Assembly (NCBI RefSeq): GCF_039540975.1
Contig: NZ_BAABFL010000481.1
Span: 62,001 to 126,000, forward strand
DNA length: 64,000 nt
Direction of reading: 5' to 3'
From: Kistimonas scapharcae
GTDB lineage: Bacteria; Pseudomonadota; Gammaproteobacteria; Pseudomonadales; Endozoicomonadaceae
Below the pieces are notes generated by a model. The model was not told where the DNA came from, did not search any database, and was given only the letters and a program-made list of their open reading frames with translations. Every line of letters starts with the position of its first letter. Position 1 is the first letter of the stretch. Positions 34,338-44,153 of this stretch are shown here, piece by piece. Position numbers and translations under genes: made by a program.

Positions 34338-37300
34338 ATGGCTGATAATGAAAATAAGCAGACCGGCGCTGAGTCTGCCAATGGGCCGAATGAACCGGTA
34401 AAGCCAACACCGGAGGAAACGCAGGAGCCGCGTGAGGAACAGGCCCATGCGTCCCCCCCGGTACAACCTGTGGTGGTCCCTCCGGCGCAGGAACAGCCCG
34501 AGGGTGAGGAGCAAACAGCGGAAGAGTCCGTTGATCCCGCCATTGTTGTGGATGGGGTGACCTATGACCGGTACGGCAATCAGCAGTTTCCAGAAGAACC
34601 GGGTAACCCGTTCATGCCGGAAGACGTTGATGATCTGGATGAAGGGCAATCCGGTTACACGGTGCTGACCCAGAACCTCCAGGCACGTGACTTTCAGCAG
34701 CCATCGTCCACTTCCTCCCGTGATGATGCTGACCACAGGCAAAACGCACAGGGCAGTCAACAGCAGCTTGAAGAAAAACTGGACGAATCCCCGTTTGTCA
34801 CCCGCACAGAGTCCAGCATCCTGGATATAGAAACCGACGGTATCGACAAGGCCTCAGACCGGGCGCCAGGCACACAATCAGAACCGGAGCGTGAGCAGGC
34901 ACCCTTGGTGCAGGAATACGCAGTCCCGGCAGCGGTGGTGCGGGTCAATGAAATCCCGGTTGCCAGGGAAGACCGGGGTGAGGGCGATGAAAATGCCGTG
35001 TTCCGCATGGATGTATTGGCCAATGACACCGATGCCAATACGGATGATGGCCCTGCCAATTTCACCCTGGATCATGTGGCGATTGTCGCTGTTAACGGTG
35101 ATGTTGAGACAGGCCGTGGACAGGTCAGCATTGTTAACAGGCAGCTGCAGTTCGACCCCAACGGGGATTTTGATGCCCTGGCCGAGGGTGAGAGCGCAAC
35201 GGTTGTGGTGCGTTACACCATGTCGGACCGTTTTGGCGGTACCTCAGAATCCACCGCGACGCTGACCATCACCGGAAGTAATGATGCCCCTTTTGTCAGC
35301 CGGGCGATCACCTCTGGAGCGGGTGCCGATGACGCCGGCTATACCCTCGATCTCCTGTCCCATGCCGGTGATGTTGATGTCAGTGACACTTTGTCCGTAC
35401 AGGATGGCAGTGTCCGGCTGATCAGCGGTGATGACAGTGGTATTCGTATTATCGGCAACCAGATGACCGTGGATCCGTCCGCCTATGCCTACCTGGAAAA
35501 CAGTGAACAGGTGGTGATTGAATACCGCTTTACGGTGGAAGACGACAAAGGTGGCACGGTTGAGCAGGTCGCCACCATCACCATGACGGGCACCAATGAT
35601 ATGCCGGTAGCGGTAGCCGATGTCGGCAGCGCCTCGGAAAATCAGGTGCTCATGCTGGACGTGCTGGCCAATGATACCGATGCCGATACCGGGGATACCT
35701 ATGAGACGCTGAATCTCGATAGGGCTGAAATTGTTGACAGCAACGGTAATCCGCTCACAGGACAAGGCTCGGTGACCATTTCAAACCGGCAACTCCGGTT
35801 TGAACCGGGAACCGATTTTGATGAACTGGCAACCGGTGAAACCGCGACGGTTACCGTACGTTATGAAATCTCTGACAGGGCCGGCGCAACGTCTGAGGCG
35901 ACAGCGACTATCACAGTGACCGGCACCAATGATGCGCCGGTGGCGAGTGCGGATACGCACACCGGCCATGAGAATGAAACCCTCACCATTGATGTGCTGG
36001 CCAACGACACGGATGCGGATCACAACGATGACACCGCCAACTTCAGCCTGGACAGCGTGCAGATCGTGGATGGCGACGGCAATCCGTTAAGCGGGCAGGG
36101 CACGGTCAGCGTGGTGAACAACCAGCTGCAGTTTGTGCCGGGCAGTGACTTCGACAGCCTGGCCAGCGGTGAAAGCACGACGGTGACCGTGCGTTACGTG
36201 ATGTCCGATGACGAAGGGGCGACCTCGGAATCCACGGCCACCATCACCGTGACCGGCACCAACGATGCGCCGGTGGCTACCGATAACACGTTTACCCTGG
36301 CGGAAGATAACAGCTATACCTTCTCAGCCACCGATTTTGGCTTCACCGATGTGGATGGTGACAGTCTCCACTCCGTTACGATCACCCAGGCGCCGACGGC
36401 AGGCACGCTCACGCTCAATGGTGATTTAGTGAGTGACGGGCAGCCGATTGCTGCGGCAGAAATCGGCTCGCTGGTCTTTACGCCAGCAGCCAATGCCCAT
36501 GGTACGGATTACGCGGATATCCAGTTCACCGTCAGTGACGGAATCGCCAGCAGTGCCACACAGACGCTGACCTTTGATGTGACATCGGTGAATGATGGCC
36601 CGGTCGCCGTGGCGGATGGCAATATGACGGATCCAACCATATCGGCTCTGACGGCCAATACGGATCAGGGCTTTGTGGTGAGTGCCAGTGGCCAGGTTAA
36701 TGCGGGTTATGCCGCGTACAAAGCCTTTGACGGCGTTGATGCCAGCAGTGCCAACAATGTGAACTCCTGGGCAACGGCTGGTCGTTCCGGCTGGTTACAG
36801 GTGGATACCGGCGAACCGATCACGATCTGGCGCTATGACCTCAAGGCCATCGGCCGTGACCAGGGACGCGAGCCCAGGGACTGGCAGCTGCTGGGCAGTA
36901 ACGATGGTGTGAACTTCGAAGTGATTGACAGCCATAGCAGTGTGACCGACTGGTCGCTTCGTGAAGTCAAAGACTTCGAGCTGGATGAGCCCGCCACCTA
37001 CCGTTATTTCAAACTCGATATCAGTTCCAACAATGGTGACAGCTATACCGGCGTGGACGGCTTCCAGCTGTTCCAGGTTGCGACCACAGATGAGGGCGAC
37101 AGCCTCACCCTCGATGTGCTGGCCAATGATGTGGATGTCGACGTCGATGACGGCCCTGCCAACTTCTCACTGGACAACGTCGAGATTGTGGATGCCGACG
37201 GTAACCCGGTGACAGGCCAGGGCACGGTCAGTATCGTCAACAACCAGCTCCGGTTTGATCCGGGCAGTGATTTTGATTACCTCAGCACGGGTGACAATGC

Positions 37301-40300
37301 CACGGTTCAGATCCGTTACACGATGAGTGACGATGAAGGGGCATCGTCGTCTGTAACCACCACGATCGCGGTCAACGGCACCAACGATGCACCGGTCGTG
37401 ACCATGCCCGTCACGCCGTTCACCTATACCGAAAACGACGGTGAGGCGACAGTGCTGAATACCGTGACACTGTCTGATGCTGACAGCAGTACGCTGCAGA
37501 GTGCGACGGTTCAGGTCACCGGCAATTACCAGACCGGTGAGGATGCGCTGGCCTTTACCGACCAGAACGGCATCACCGGCAGCTGGGATGCGGCAACTGG
37601 CACCCTGACCCTGACCGGCAGTGCGTCCCAGGAAAACTACCAGGCGGCGTTGCGCAGCATCACCTACAGCAACAGCTCGGATGACCCGGATACTGGCGAC
37701 CGTGAAGTCAGTTTCACCGTCTCCGACGGGACGGAGACCTCCGGCGCCGTCAGCCGGACCATCCAGGTGGCTGCGGTCAATGACGGGCCGGAACTGGCCA
37801 ACAATACGCTGTCGATTGACGAGGGCGCCACGGTGGTGCTGACCGCTGACAACCTCAGCGCAACGGACCTGGATCACGATGACAGTGGCCTGACTTTTGT
37901 CGTCAGTAATGTTCAGAATGGTGCATTCAGCGGCACCGGTGTTACCGATAATGGTGACGGCACTTTCAGTTTCACCCAGCAGCAACTGTTGGACGGTGAA
38001 GTCAGCTTTACCCATGACGGCGGGGAAGTGCAGCCCTCCTATTCAGTGACGGTGACGGATGGTGTCGCCGTAACGGCCAGTGCCCCGGCCACGATCAATT
38101 TCACCAATGTCAATGAAGCGCCGGAGCTGGATCCGGTGAACAGCATTGATGTGAGTGTGGCCTATTCCTTCTCCGAAGGTTCGGGCACCAGTGCATCCGA
38201 TATCGGCGACGGTGACCAGGCGCTGACCTTCTCAGGCAGTGCGACCTGGGGCACCGGGCATGATGGCACCGGCTCAGCCTTTGAGATGGATGGCACGTCC
38301 GGCGCCGGGGAAATCAGTGGCCTGCAGACCGGTGGCGCCATGACCATATCCACCTGGGTGAAATTCGACAGTTTCAGTCAGAACTGGTCGCGGGTGTTTG
38401 ACTTTGGTGATGGAGCCAATGATGACAATATTTTGTTGGGGCACGTCGGTACCTCAAACACCCTGGGTTTTCAGATACAAGATGCCAATGGTGTCAACCA
38501 TCAGTTGCAAGTGAGCAATTTCTTCACCGCCGGTGAGTGGGTGCATGTGGCTGCCACAGTCGACAGCAGTGGCATGATGACCGTTTACAAGAATGGTGTG
38601 GAAGCCGGCACCCTGCAGGGCGTCGTTCCGCCGGAAAAAGTCCGGACGAATAACTTCATCGGCAAGAGTAACTGGTCGAATGACGGCTACATGGACGGCG
38701 CCGTGGATGATTTCGCGGTGTTCAATGAAGCCTTGGACGCCACCCAGATCAGCAACCTCTACCAGGCCAGCCAGCTGGAAGATTTCATTGATGACTTCAG
38801 TGTCAATGAGAATGCGGCCGATGGCACCGTGGTCGGGCAGGTCACGGCCTCCGATGTGGATGCCGGTGACACCCTGACTTATTCCCTGCTGGATGATGAC
38901 GGCGGCCGCTTTGCCATCGACAGCAGTACCGGTGAGATTACCGTCGCGGATGGCACGCTGCTGAATCATGAAGGGGACACCACCCATAACGTGCGGGTAC
39001 AGGTCACGGATTCCGGTGGGCTGACCAGTGAGCAGGATTACACCATCCAGGTCGGTGATGTGAATGAAGCGCCGACGGCGGTGTCGCTGGCGGTGGATGC
39101 GGCCGTGGCGCCTTCGGCGCCCACTGCACAAGCGGCATGGGATTTTAACAATAACTACGAAAGTGATGCCGGAGGCAATAGCTTTTCAGGAGGGACTCCG
39201 ACGTTTGTTGATGGCCCAAATAATCAGTTTGACAATGCCCTGCAATTTGATGGCAGTAATTCATCATTTATTGCCTCTCTTGATGCATCAGAAACGTCTT
39301 ACAGTATCGGCTTCTGGTTCAGAACCACGGGCAGTGGTGGAATGGCAGAAATGACGACAGCTGCTAATTTAGGAGCTGCTGATCGTGAAATCTGGATTGA
39401 TTCTGACGGCAGGATTAATGCCCGGATTTGGAGTGAAGAGACAATTACCAGCGATGCATCAACCGCCTTCAATGATGGTGAATGGCATTATGTGGTTCAC
39501 AGTGTGGGTGGCGACGTAGGTGGTCAGACGCTTTTTGTTGATGGTTCCGCTGTAGCATCTGGTTCAATGACAGCTTCTGATTTTAACTGGCAGGACTCGA
39601 TTCGTTTGGGTACAACCCACAGTAGTTTTGGTGGAGCCTTCACCGGCGACATTGCCGGCTTGCAAGTGTTTGATCAGGCCGTGACTGCAGCACAGATTCC
39701 CGAATTGATGGCTGATGTGGCCAATATTGATGCTGTGCTGGATGAAAACACCACCACGGCGGTTACCATTGGCACCGTCACTGCCACCGATCCGGACACT
39801 GATAACGAAGCCTTCAGCCAGCACAGCTTCACCGTATCCGACAACCGGTTTGAGGTGGTGAACGATGAACTGCGCCTGAAAGCCGGTCAGGTGCTGGATC
39901 ATGAAACCGAAGCATCGATTTCGGTGACTGTCACAGCCGTTGACGACAATGGTAACGGGCTGTCAGGCGGCAGCCAGACCTTCACGATCCTGGTGCAGGA
40001 TGTCAATGACGCACCGACAGTGGCGGATCAGACCTTCACCATCAATGAAGATGCCTCGCACCAGTTTACGGCGGATGACTTTACTATCGCCGATCAGGAT
40101 GCCGGGGATACCCATACGGTGACAATCACCGCGATCAATGGTGACGGGACACTGTACAAGCAACCGACGCCCGATCTGCACTTTGATTTCAGTGATTCTT
40201 CAGATATCGCGAATGATACCCGAAACGAAATTCAAGGTACGTCTCAGGGAGTAGAGCAGGCGACAGATGTTGATCGGGGAGAGGTTGCCCAATTTGATGG

Positions 40301-43300
40301 CAGCACGCACGAATACATTCAGCTTGATCCTGCCTATGACCTGGGCAGCGAGTGGACCATCAGTGTCAGCTTTAATGACCTGTTTCTCGATAATAATCTC
40401 TGGAATACGTTAACAAGAGGCAATAATGATCATCAGATAATCTTCCATAATACGACCGGAGAACTGGGGACTTTTGATAATGCCGGTGGTACCGGTTTCC
40501 ATGGTTCGGGTTACTTTGCCAGCTCCATCGGTGATGGTTGGCATGACTTGGTTGCCGTCGGTGAGAATGGCACAACAACATTTTACATTGATGGTGTCGA
40601 GGTTGGTTCCAGTGACTTCCAGTCAACTGCTGATATCGTGACAGTGGGTAACTATATTGGCAATAACCAGCCCTTTGCCGCCCAGTTGGATGATTTCCAG
40701 ATAGTGAATGAAGCGTTGGCACCCAGTCCTGTGGAAGGGCAGCCTTTCGGTACCACAGCGGTCGCTGCCAACGACACCTTCACCACCGATGAACTGCAAG
40801 AACTGGTCTTTGTGCCGGATGCTAATGCCAGTGGCGATGCTTATGCTTCCATCGAATTCAAGGCAACCGATAACAACGGGCTGGAGAGTTCAGTCCAGAC
40901 ACTGACCTTTGATGTCACACCGGTCACGGATGCGCCGACCATTACCCTGAACAATGAAGTGTACAGTGACCTGGCGCTGGACACGGAGTTGATCGCCAGC
41001 GGTGATTTATCCGCGTCCACGGGGTGGGATCTGAGTGGGAGTGTTGCAATTTCCGGCGGCAGGATGACCTTCAGTAGTGGAGAGACACCGATCACCGGCG
41101 TAGCGGAGCAGACTTTTGCCATCCATCCGGATGTCAGCTACTCGCTGAGCCTGGGTTTTGCCAGTGCGAACACAAACCCGGTTTCTGGACGGATAGAAAT
41201 CATTGATGCGGATTCCGGCGCGGTGCTGGCCAGCCAGGATGTGAATCCCAATAGCCAAACCTACCAGACATTGAATCTGGACTTTACCGGGATAGCGGCC
41301 GGAAACGCCATTCTTCGTATCACGGATACGTCATCGACGACGGCCTCCCGGGACCTGTGGGTGGATAATGTCTCTATTCAGGCAGCCAGTGCCGACAACG
41401 GCCACATTCCAACGGGTGTCGGTGTTTATGGTCAGGAAGACCAGGCGATAGCCGTTGACCTGGACGTGGCGACGCCGGACAGTGACGGTTCGGAAACCCT
41501 GGCGATTGAGCTGACCGGAATTCCTGCGGATGTTGTGCTGACCGATGGCACGAATACATTGACCTCAACCGGTGAGGCACTGGATGTGTCCGGCTGGGAT
41601 CTGGGTAGCCTGACGCTGACAGCACCGGAGAGCAATACAGACTTCACGATGACGGTTACCGCCACCACCACGGAGACGGCGACGGGTGCAACGGAGGTGA
41701 CTGCCCAGGCGATTAATGTGCATATCCAGCCAGATCAGGATCCTGATATTGACGGCGAACTGAACATCGTTGCTCCGGATGACCTGGTGACCCATACCGT
41801 GACGGAAGCCTTCCTGCTCTCCAATGCCAGTGACGCTCAGGGCGATGCCTTGAGTATTCAGGATGTCAGCATTGATGGTGTCAGCGCCCACCGGCATGAT
41901 TTCCAGACCAGCTTCTCGGCAGGCACGGGCGGTAGTGTGTCGGTCAACGGTGATACGTTGACGTTGACGTCCGGCACGGAAGAAAACGTGGTGCTGATTG
42001 ATACCACTGGTGGTGGAACCCGCAGCGCCGACCTGCATCTGGATTTCACGGTGGCGCCGACGGACGGGCATACCACCCGTAATAACTTCATTGTCTTTGA
42101 TTATGTGGACGCCAATAACTACAAGACCATCGGCAGTTATGATGGATCTGGCTCACCCATATGGCGGGTTGAACAGTGGACAAACGGCACGTCAACCCCG
42201 TTGTCTGAATTTAATGAATCCGGTGCTAATTCCAACATCAACACGGAACGCCACTATGAAGTGGATATCATTGATAACCGGGTGAGCCTGACGGTCGATG
42301 GTGTGGAGAAGATTGCGCATCAGTTCAGTGAAAATATCAGTGACGGCGAACTTGGGGTCATGAACCGGGGGAACTCTGTGTCTACCTATACACTCAACGG
42401 CGCTGAATGGGATATCTATCCCGACAATGAACACACGGTCTATGACAATAATGACGGCACCTGGACGATCCGCACCGGTGACGATCTCGCGGGTGACCTG
42501 ACCCTGGACTACAACGTCAGCGACGGCACCAACACCACGGCCGCCAGTGCCACCATCGAGTTAGACCACGCGGTGGATGCCAGCATTCAACTCTCCGACA
42601 CCACGGGCATCAGTGACGATGTGCTGCCGGTGGAAACCACGGCAACGGGAGATACCCTGACCGTTTCCAGCGTGAATGGTCAGGCGGTAGCGGCTACCGG
42701 CACCACCAGTATTGCCGGGGAATACGGCACCCTGGATATCGCCGCAGACGGCAGTTGGAACTACAACCTTGATCCCGCCTTCGCCAGTGTGGATCTCGAC
42801 AGCAACCTGATGGCCCGCTGGACCTTTGATGAAGGCACCGGTACCACCGTCGCTGACAGTTCAACGGTGGACAGCATTGCGGATAACGGTACGCTGGCCG
42901 GGGCGACGTTTGTTTCTGACGGTGTCAGTGGCGGTGCAGTGAGTTTTGATGGGGTTAATGACCGTATCACGGTGGCCAACTCGGCGGAAATCAATACCTA
43001 TTCGGGAACGACTGCGGAAAACAATATTGTTTCAGCGGATGTCACCGAGCGGACGATCAGCCTCTCGTTCAGAATTGATCCTGCCAACGATCTCAGTGGC
43101 ACCCAGATTCTTTTTGAAGAGGGCGGTAGTACGAATGGCCTGAATATTTATATTAACAACGGAAATCTCTACGTCGGTGCATGGAGTGAATCGGATAGCT
43201 GGAACGGCGCCTTTATCGGTACCAGTCTGGATAATCTGGATGCCGGTTGGCATAGCGTCACGATGGTGCTGGATGCGTCTGGTGCGACGGCCAGTGAAAG

Positions 43301-44108
43301 AACGGTAACGGGTTATCTCGATGGGGTCGATTTCGGGACGCAGTCCGGCGCCGTTCCGGTCAGCGCGCACAGTGACCAAATCGCTTTTGGATCCAATCCT
43401 GACAGTACCAAAATACACAGCGGTGATGTGGCCAGTGCCGGTAATTATTTCCAGGGTGATATCGATGAGGCCAGCCTCTATAACCGGGCGTTAACGGATG
43501 CTGAGGTCAAGGTGCTGGGTGGTGCGGATCAGACGGAAACCTTCACGTATGAGGTGTCGGATGGCTCGAACACCAGCACGGCCACGCTGGACATTGATGT
43601 GATGCATACCCTGGACAGCACCGGCGGCATTGATGGCACCGTCAATGGCGAGACCCTGACGGGTACCGCGTTTGGTGAACAGATCAATGGCATGGCCGGC
43701 GATGACACCCTGCTGGGCCTCGATGGGGATGACTTCATGATCGGCGGCGCCGGCAATGACACCCTGACCGGCGGCGCGGGTTCCGATACCTTTGTCTGGA
43801 TTGCCGGTGATGAAGGGACCGCGTCCACCATCGCGGTGGATACCATTACCGATTTCGACGCCAGTGTCAGTGGCGATGCCATCGACCTGAGCCAGCTGTT
43901 GTCCGGTGAAACACCGGAAACCATTGACCAGTTCCTGGATGTGGCGGTGGTCAATGGCAGTACCGAGATCAGTATTCATCCGACAGGCGAGGGCGGGGAT
44001 GTGACCCAGAAGATTGTCCTGCAGGATGTTGACCTCTCCAGCCTGGGGGATAACAACGCCATCCTGAATACCCTGTTGCAGAACGGCAACCTGCATCTGG
44101 ATGGGTAA
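34338..44108 (+). CDS. Giant type I-secreted adhesin 2, with F5/8C-like domain, 3256 residues
   Basis: Paralogue of adhesin 1, 52 bases downstream with a strong GGGAGG five bases from its ATG. Order: polar acidic N-terminus (1-200); four VCBS/tandem-95 repeats (about 205-645) with the VLANDTDA motif; a cadherin-like repeat; an F5/8C (discoidin)-like module at about 768-915 (NAGYAAYKAFDGVDASSANN, WLQVDTG, RDWQLLGSNDGVNFEVID, YRYFKLDISSNNGD); more repeats; LamG-like modules at about 1272-1480, 1595-1795 and 1945-2130; a jelly-roll-like module at 2205-2355; a nested concanavalin-like domain and a nested LamG domain in the last 800 residues; RTX nonapeptides (GMAGDDTLLGLDGDDF) and a complete type I target domain (DTITDFDAS, DAIDLSQLLSG, QKIVLQDVDL). 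F5/8C and LamG modules usually bind glycans or lipids; ligands here are unknown. Confidence 0.92.
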   Translation: MADNENKQTGAESANGPNEPVKPTPEETQEPREEQAHASPPVQPVVVPPAQEQPEGEEQTAEESVDPAIVVDGVTYDRYGNQQFPEEPGNPFMPEDVDDLDEGQSGYTVLTQNLQARDFQQPSSTSSRDDADHRQNAQGSQQQLEEKLDESPFVTRTESSILDIETDGIDKASDRAPGTQSEPEREQAPLVQEYAVPAAVVRVNEIPVAREDRGEGDENAVFRMDVLANDTDANTDDGPANFTLDHVAIVAVNGDVETGRGQVSIVNRQLQFDPNGDFDALAEGESATVVVRYTMSDRFGGTSESTATLTITGSNDAPFVSRAITSGAGADDAGYTLDLLSHAGDVDVSDTLSVQDGSVRLISGDDSGIRIIGNQMTVDPSAYAYLENSEQVVIEYRFTVEDDKGGTVEQVATITMTGTNDMPVAVADVGSASENQVLMLDVLANDTDADTGDTYETLNLDRAEIVDSNGNPLTGQGSVTISNRQLRFEPGTDFDELATGETATVTVRYEISDRAGATSEATATITVTGTNDAPVASADTHTGHENETLTIDVLANDTDADHNDDTANFSLDSVQIVDGDGNPLSGQGTVSVVNNQLQFVPGSDFDSLASGESTTVTVRYVMSDDEGATSESTATITVTGTNDAPVATDNTFTLAEDNSYTFSATDFGFTDVDGDSLHSVTITQAPTAGTLTLNGDLVSDGQPIAAAEIGSLVFTPAANAHGTDYADIQFTVSDGIASSATQTLTFDVTSVNDGPVAVADGNMTDPTISALTANTDQGFVVSASGQVNAGYAAYKAFDGVDASSANNVNSWATAGRSGWLQVDTGEPITIWRYDLKAIGRDQGREPRDWQLLGSNDGVNFEVIDSHSSVTDWSLREVKDFELDEPATYRYFKLDISSNNGDSYTGVDGFQLFQVATTDEGDSLTLDVLANDVDVDVDDGPANFSLDNVEIVDADGNPVTGQGTVSIVNNQLRFDPGSDFDYLSTGDNATVQIRYTMSDDEGASSSVTTTIAVNGTNDAPVVTMPVTPFTYTENDGEATVLNTVTLSDADSSTLQSATVQVTGNYQTGEDALAFTDQNGITGSWDAATGTLTLTGSASQENYQAALRSITYSNSSDDPDTGDREVSFTVSDGTETSGAVSRTIQVAAVNDGPELANNTLSIDEGATVVLTADNLSATDLDHDDSGLTFVVSNVQNGAFSGTGVTDNGDGTFSFTQQQLLDGEVSFTHDGGEVQPSYSVTVTDGVAVTASAPATINFTNVNEAPELDPVNSIDVSVAYSFSEGSGTSASDIGDGDQALTFSGSATWGTGHDGTGSAFEMDGTSGAGEISGLQTGGAMTISTWVKFDSFSQNWSRVFDFGDGANDDNILLGHVGTSNTLGFQIQDANGVNHQLQVSNFFTAGEWVHVAATVDSSGMMTVYKNGVEAGTLQGVVPPEKVRTNNFIGKSNWSNDGYMDGAVDDFAVFNEALDATQISNLYQASQLEDFIDDFSVNENAADGTVVGQVTASDVDAGDTLTYSLLDDDGGRFAIDSSTGEITVADGTLLNHEGDTTHNVRVQVTDSGGLTSEQDYTIQVGDVNEAPTAVSLAVDAAVAPSAPTAQAAWDFNNNYESDAGGNSFSGGTPTFVDGPNNQFDNALQFDGSNSSFIASLDASETSYSIGFWFRTTGSGGMAEMTTAANLGAADREIWIDSDGRINARIWSEETITSDASTAFNDGEWHYVVHSVGGDVGGQTLFVDGSAVASGSMTASDFNWQDSIRLGTTHSSFGGAFTGDIAGLQVFDQAVTAAQIPELMADVANIDAVLDENTTTAVTIGTVTATDPDTDNEAFSQHSFTVSDNRFEVVNDELRLKAGQVLDHETEASISVTVTAVDDNGNGLSGGSQTFTILVQDVNDAPTVADQTFTINEDASHQFTADDFTIADQDAGDTHTVTITAINGDGTLYKQPTPDLHFDFSDSSDIANDTRNEIQGTSQGVEQATDVDRGEVAQFDGSTHEYIQLDPAYDLGSEWTISVSFNDLFLDNNLWNTLTRGNNDHQIIFHNTTGELGTFDNAGGTGFHGSGYFASSIGDGWHDLVAVGENGTTTFYIDGVEVGSSDFQSTADIVTVGNYIGNNQPFAAQLDDFQIVNEALAPSPVEGQPFGTTAVAANDTFTTDELQELVFVPDANASGDAYASIEFKATDNNGLESSVQTLTFDVTPVTDAPTITLNNEVYSDLALDTELIASGDLSASTGWDLSGSVAISGGRMTFSSGETPITGVAEQTFAIHPDVSYSLSLGFASANTNPVSGRIEIIDADSGAVLASQDVNPNSQTYQTLNLDFTGIAAGNAILRITDTSSTTASRDLWVDNVSIQAASADNGHIPTGVGVYGQEDQAIAVDLDVATPDSDGSETLAIELTGIPADVVLTDGTNTLTSTGEALDVSGWDLGSLTLTAPESNTDFTMTVTATTTETATGATEVTAQAINVHIQPDQDPDIDGELNIVAPDDLVTHTVTEAFLLSNASDAQGDALSIQDVSIDGVSAHRHDFQTSFSAGTGGSVSVNGDTLTLTSGTEENVVLIDTTGGGTRSADLHLDFTVAPTDGHTTRNNFIVFDYVDANNYKTIGSYDGSGSPIWRVEQWTNGTSTPLSEFNESGANSNINTERHYEVDIIDNRVSLTVDGVEKIAHQFSENISDGELGVMNRGNSVSTYTLNGAEWDIYPDNEHTVYDNNDGTWTIRTGDDLAGDLTLDYNVSDGTNTTAASATIELDHAVDASIQLSDTTGISDDVLPVETTATGDTLTVSSVNGQAVAATGTTSIAGEYGTLDIAADGSWNYNLDPAFASVDLDSNLMARWTFDEGTGTTVADSSTVDSIADNGTLAGATFVSDGVSGGAVSFDGVNDRITVANSAEINTYSGTTAENNIVSADVTERTISLSFRIDPANDLSGTQILFEEGGSTNGLNIYINNGNLYVGAWSESDSWNGAFIGTSLDNLDAGWHSVTMVLDASGATASERTVTGYLDGVDFGTQSGAVPVSAHSDQIAFGSNPDSTKIHSGDVASAGNYFQGDIDEASLYNRALTDAEVKVLGGADQTETFTYEVSDGSNTSTATLDIDVMHTLDSTGGIDGTVNGETLTGTAFGEQINGMAGDDTLLGLDGDDFMIGGAGNDTLTGGAGSDTFVWIAGDEGTASTIAVDTITDFDASVSGDAIDLSQLLSGETPETIDQFLDVAVVNGSTEISIHPTGEGGDVTQKIVLQDVDLSSLGDNNAILNTLLQNGNLHLDG
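41752..44108 (+). repeat. C-terminal block of adhesin 2 duplicated in adhesin 1
   Basis: Matches 32084-34285. This copy keeps the full target domain, including DAIDLSQLLSG and the strand EISIHPTGEG that adhesin 1 lacks. Confidence 0.88.
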
Positions 44109-44153
44109 TCTGTAACGGCCGGTTTGTCATGTGTGGCAAGCCGGCTGATCACG

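Noticed and set aside
22960..44000. Repeated DNA in the adhesin genes as a CRISPR array
   Set aside because: The repeats are long, diverged and in a continuous reading frame. There are no short, evenly spaced identical repeats with unique spacers and no cas genes.
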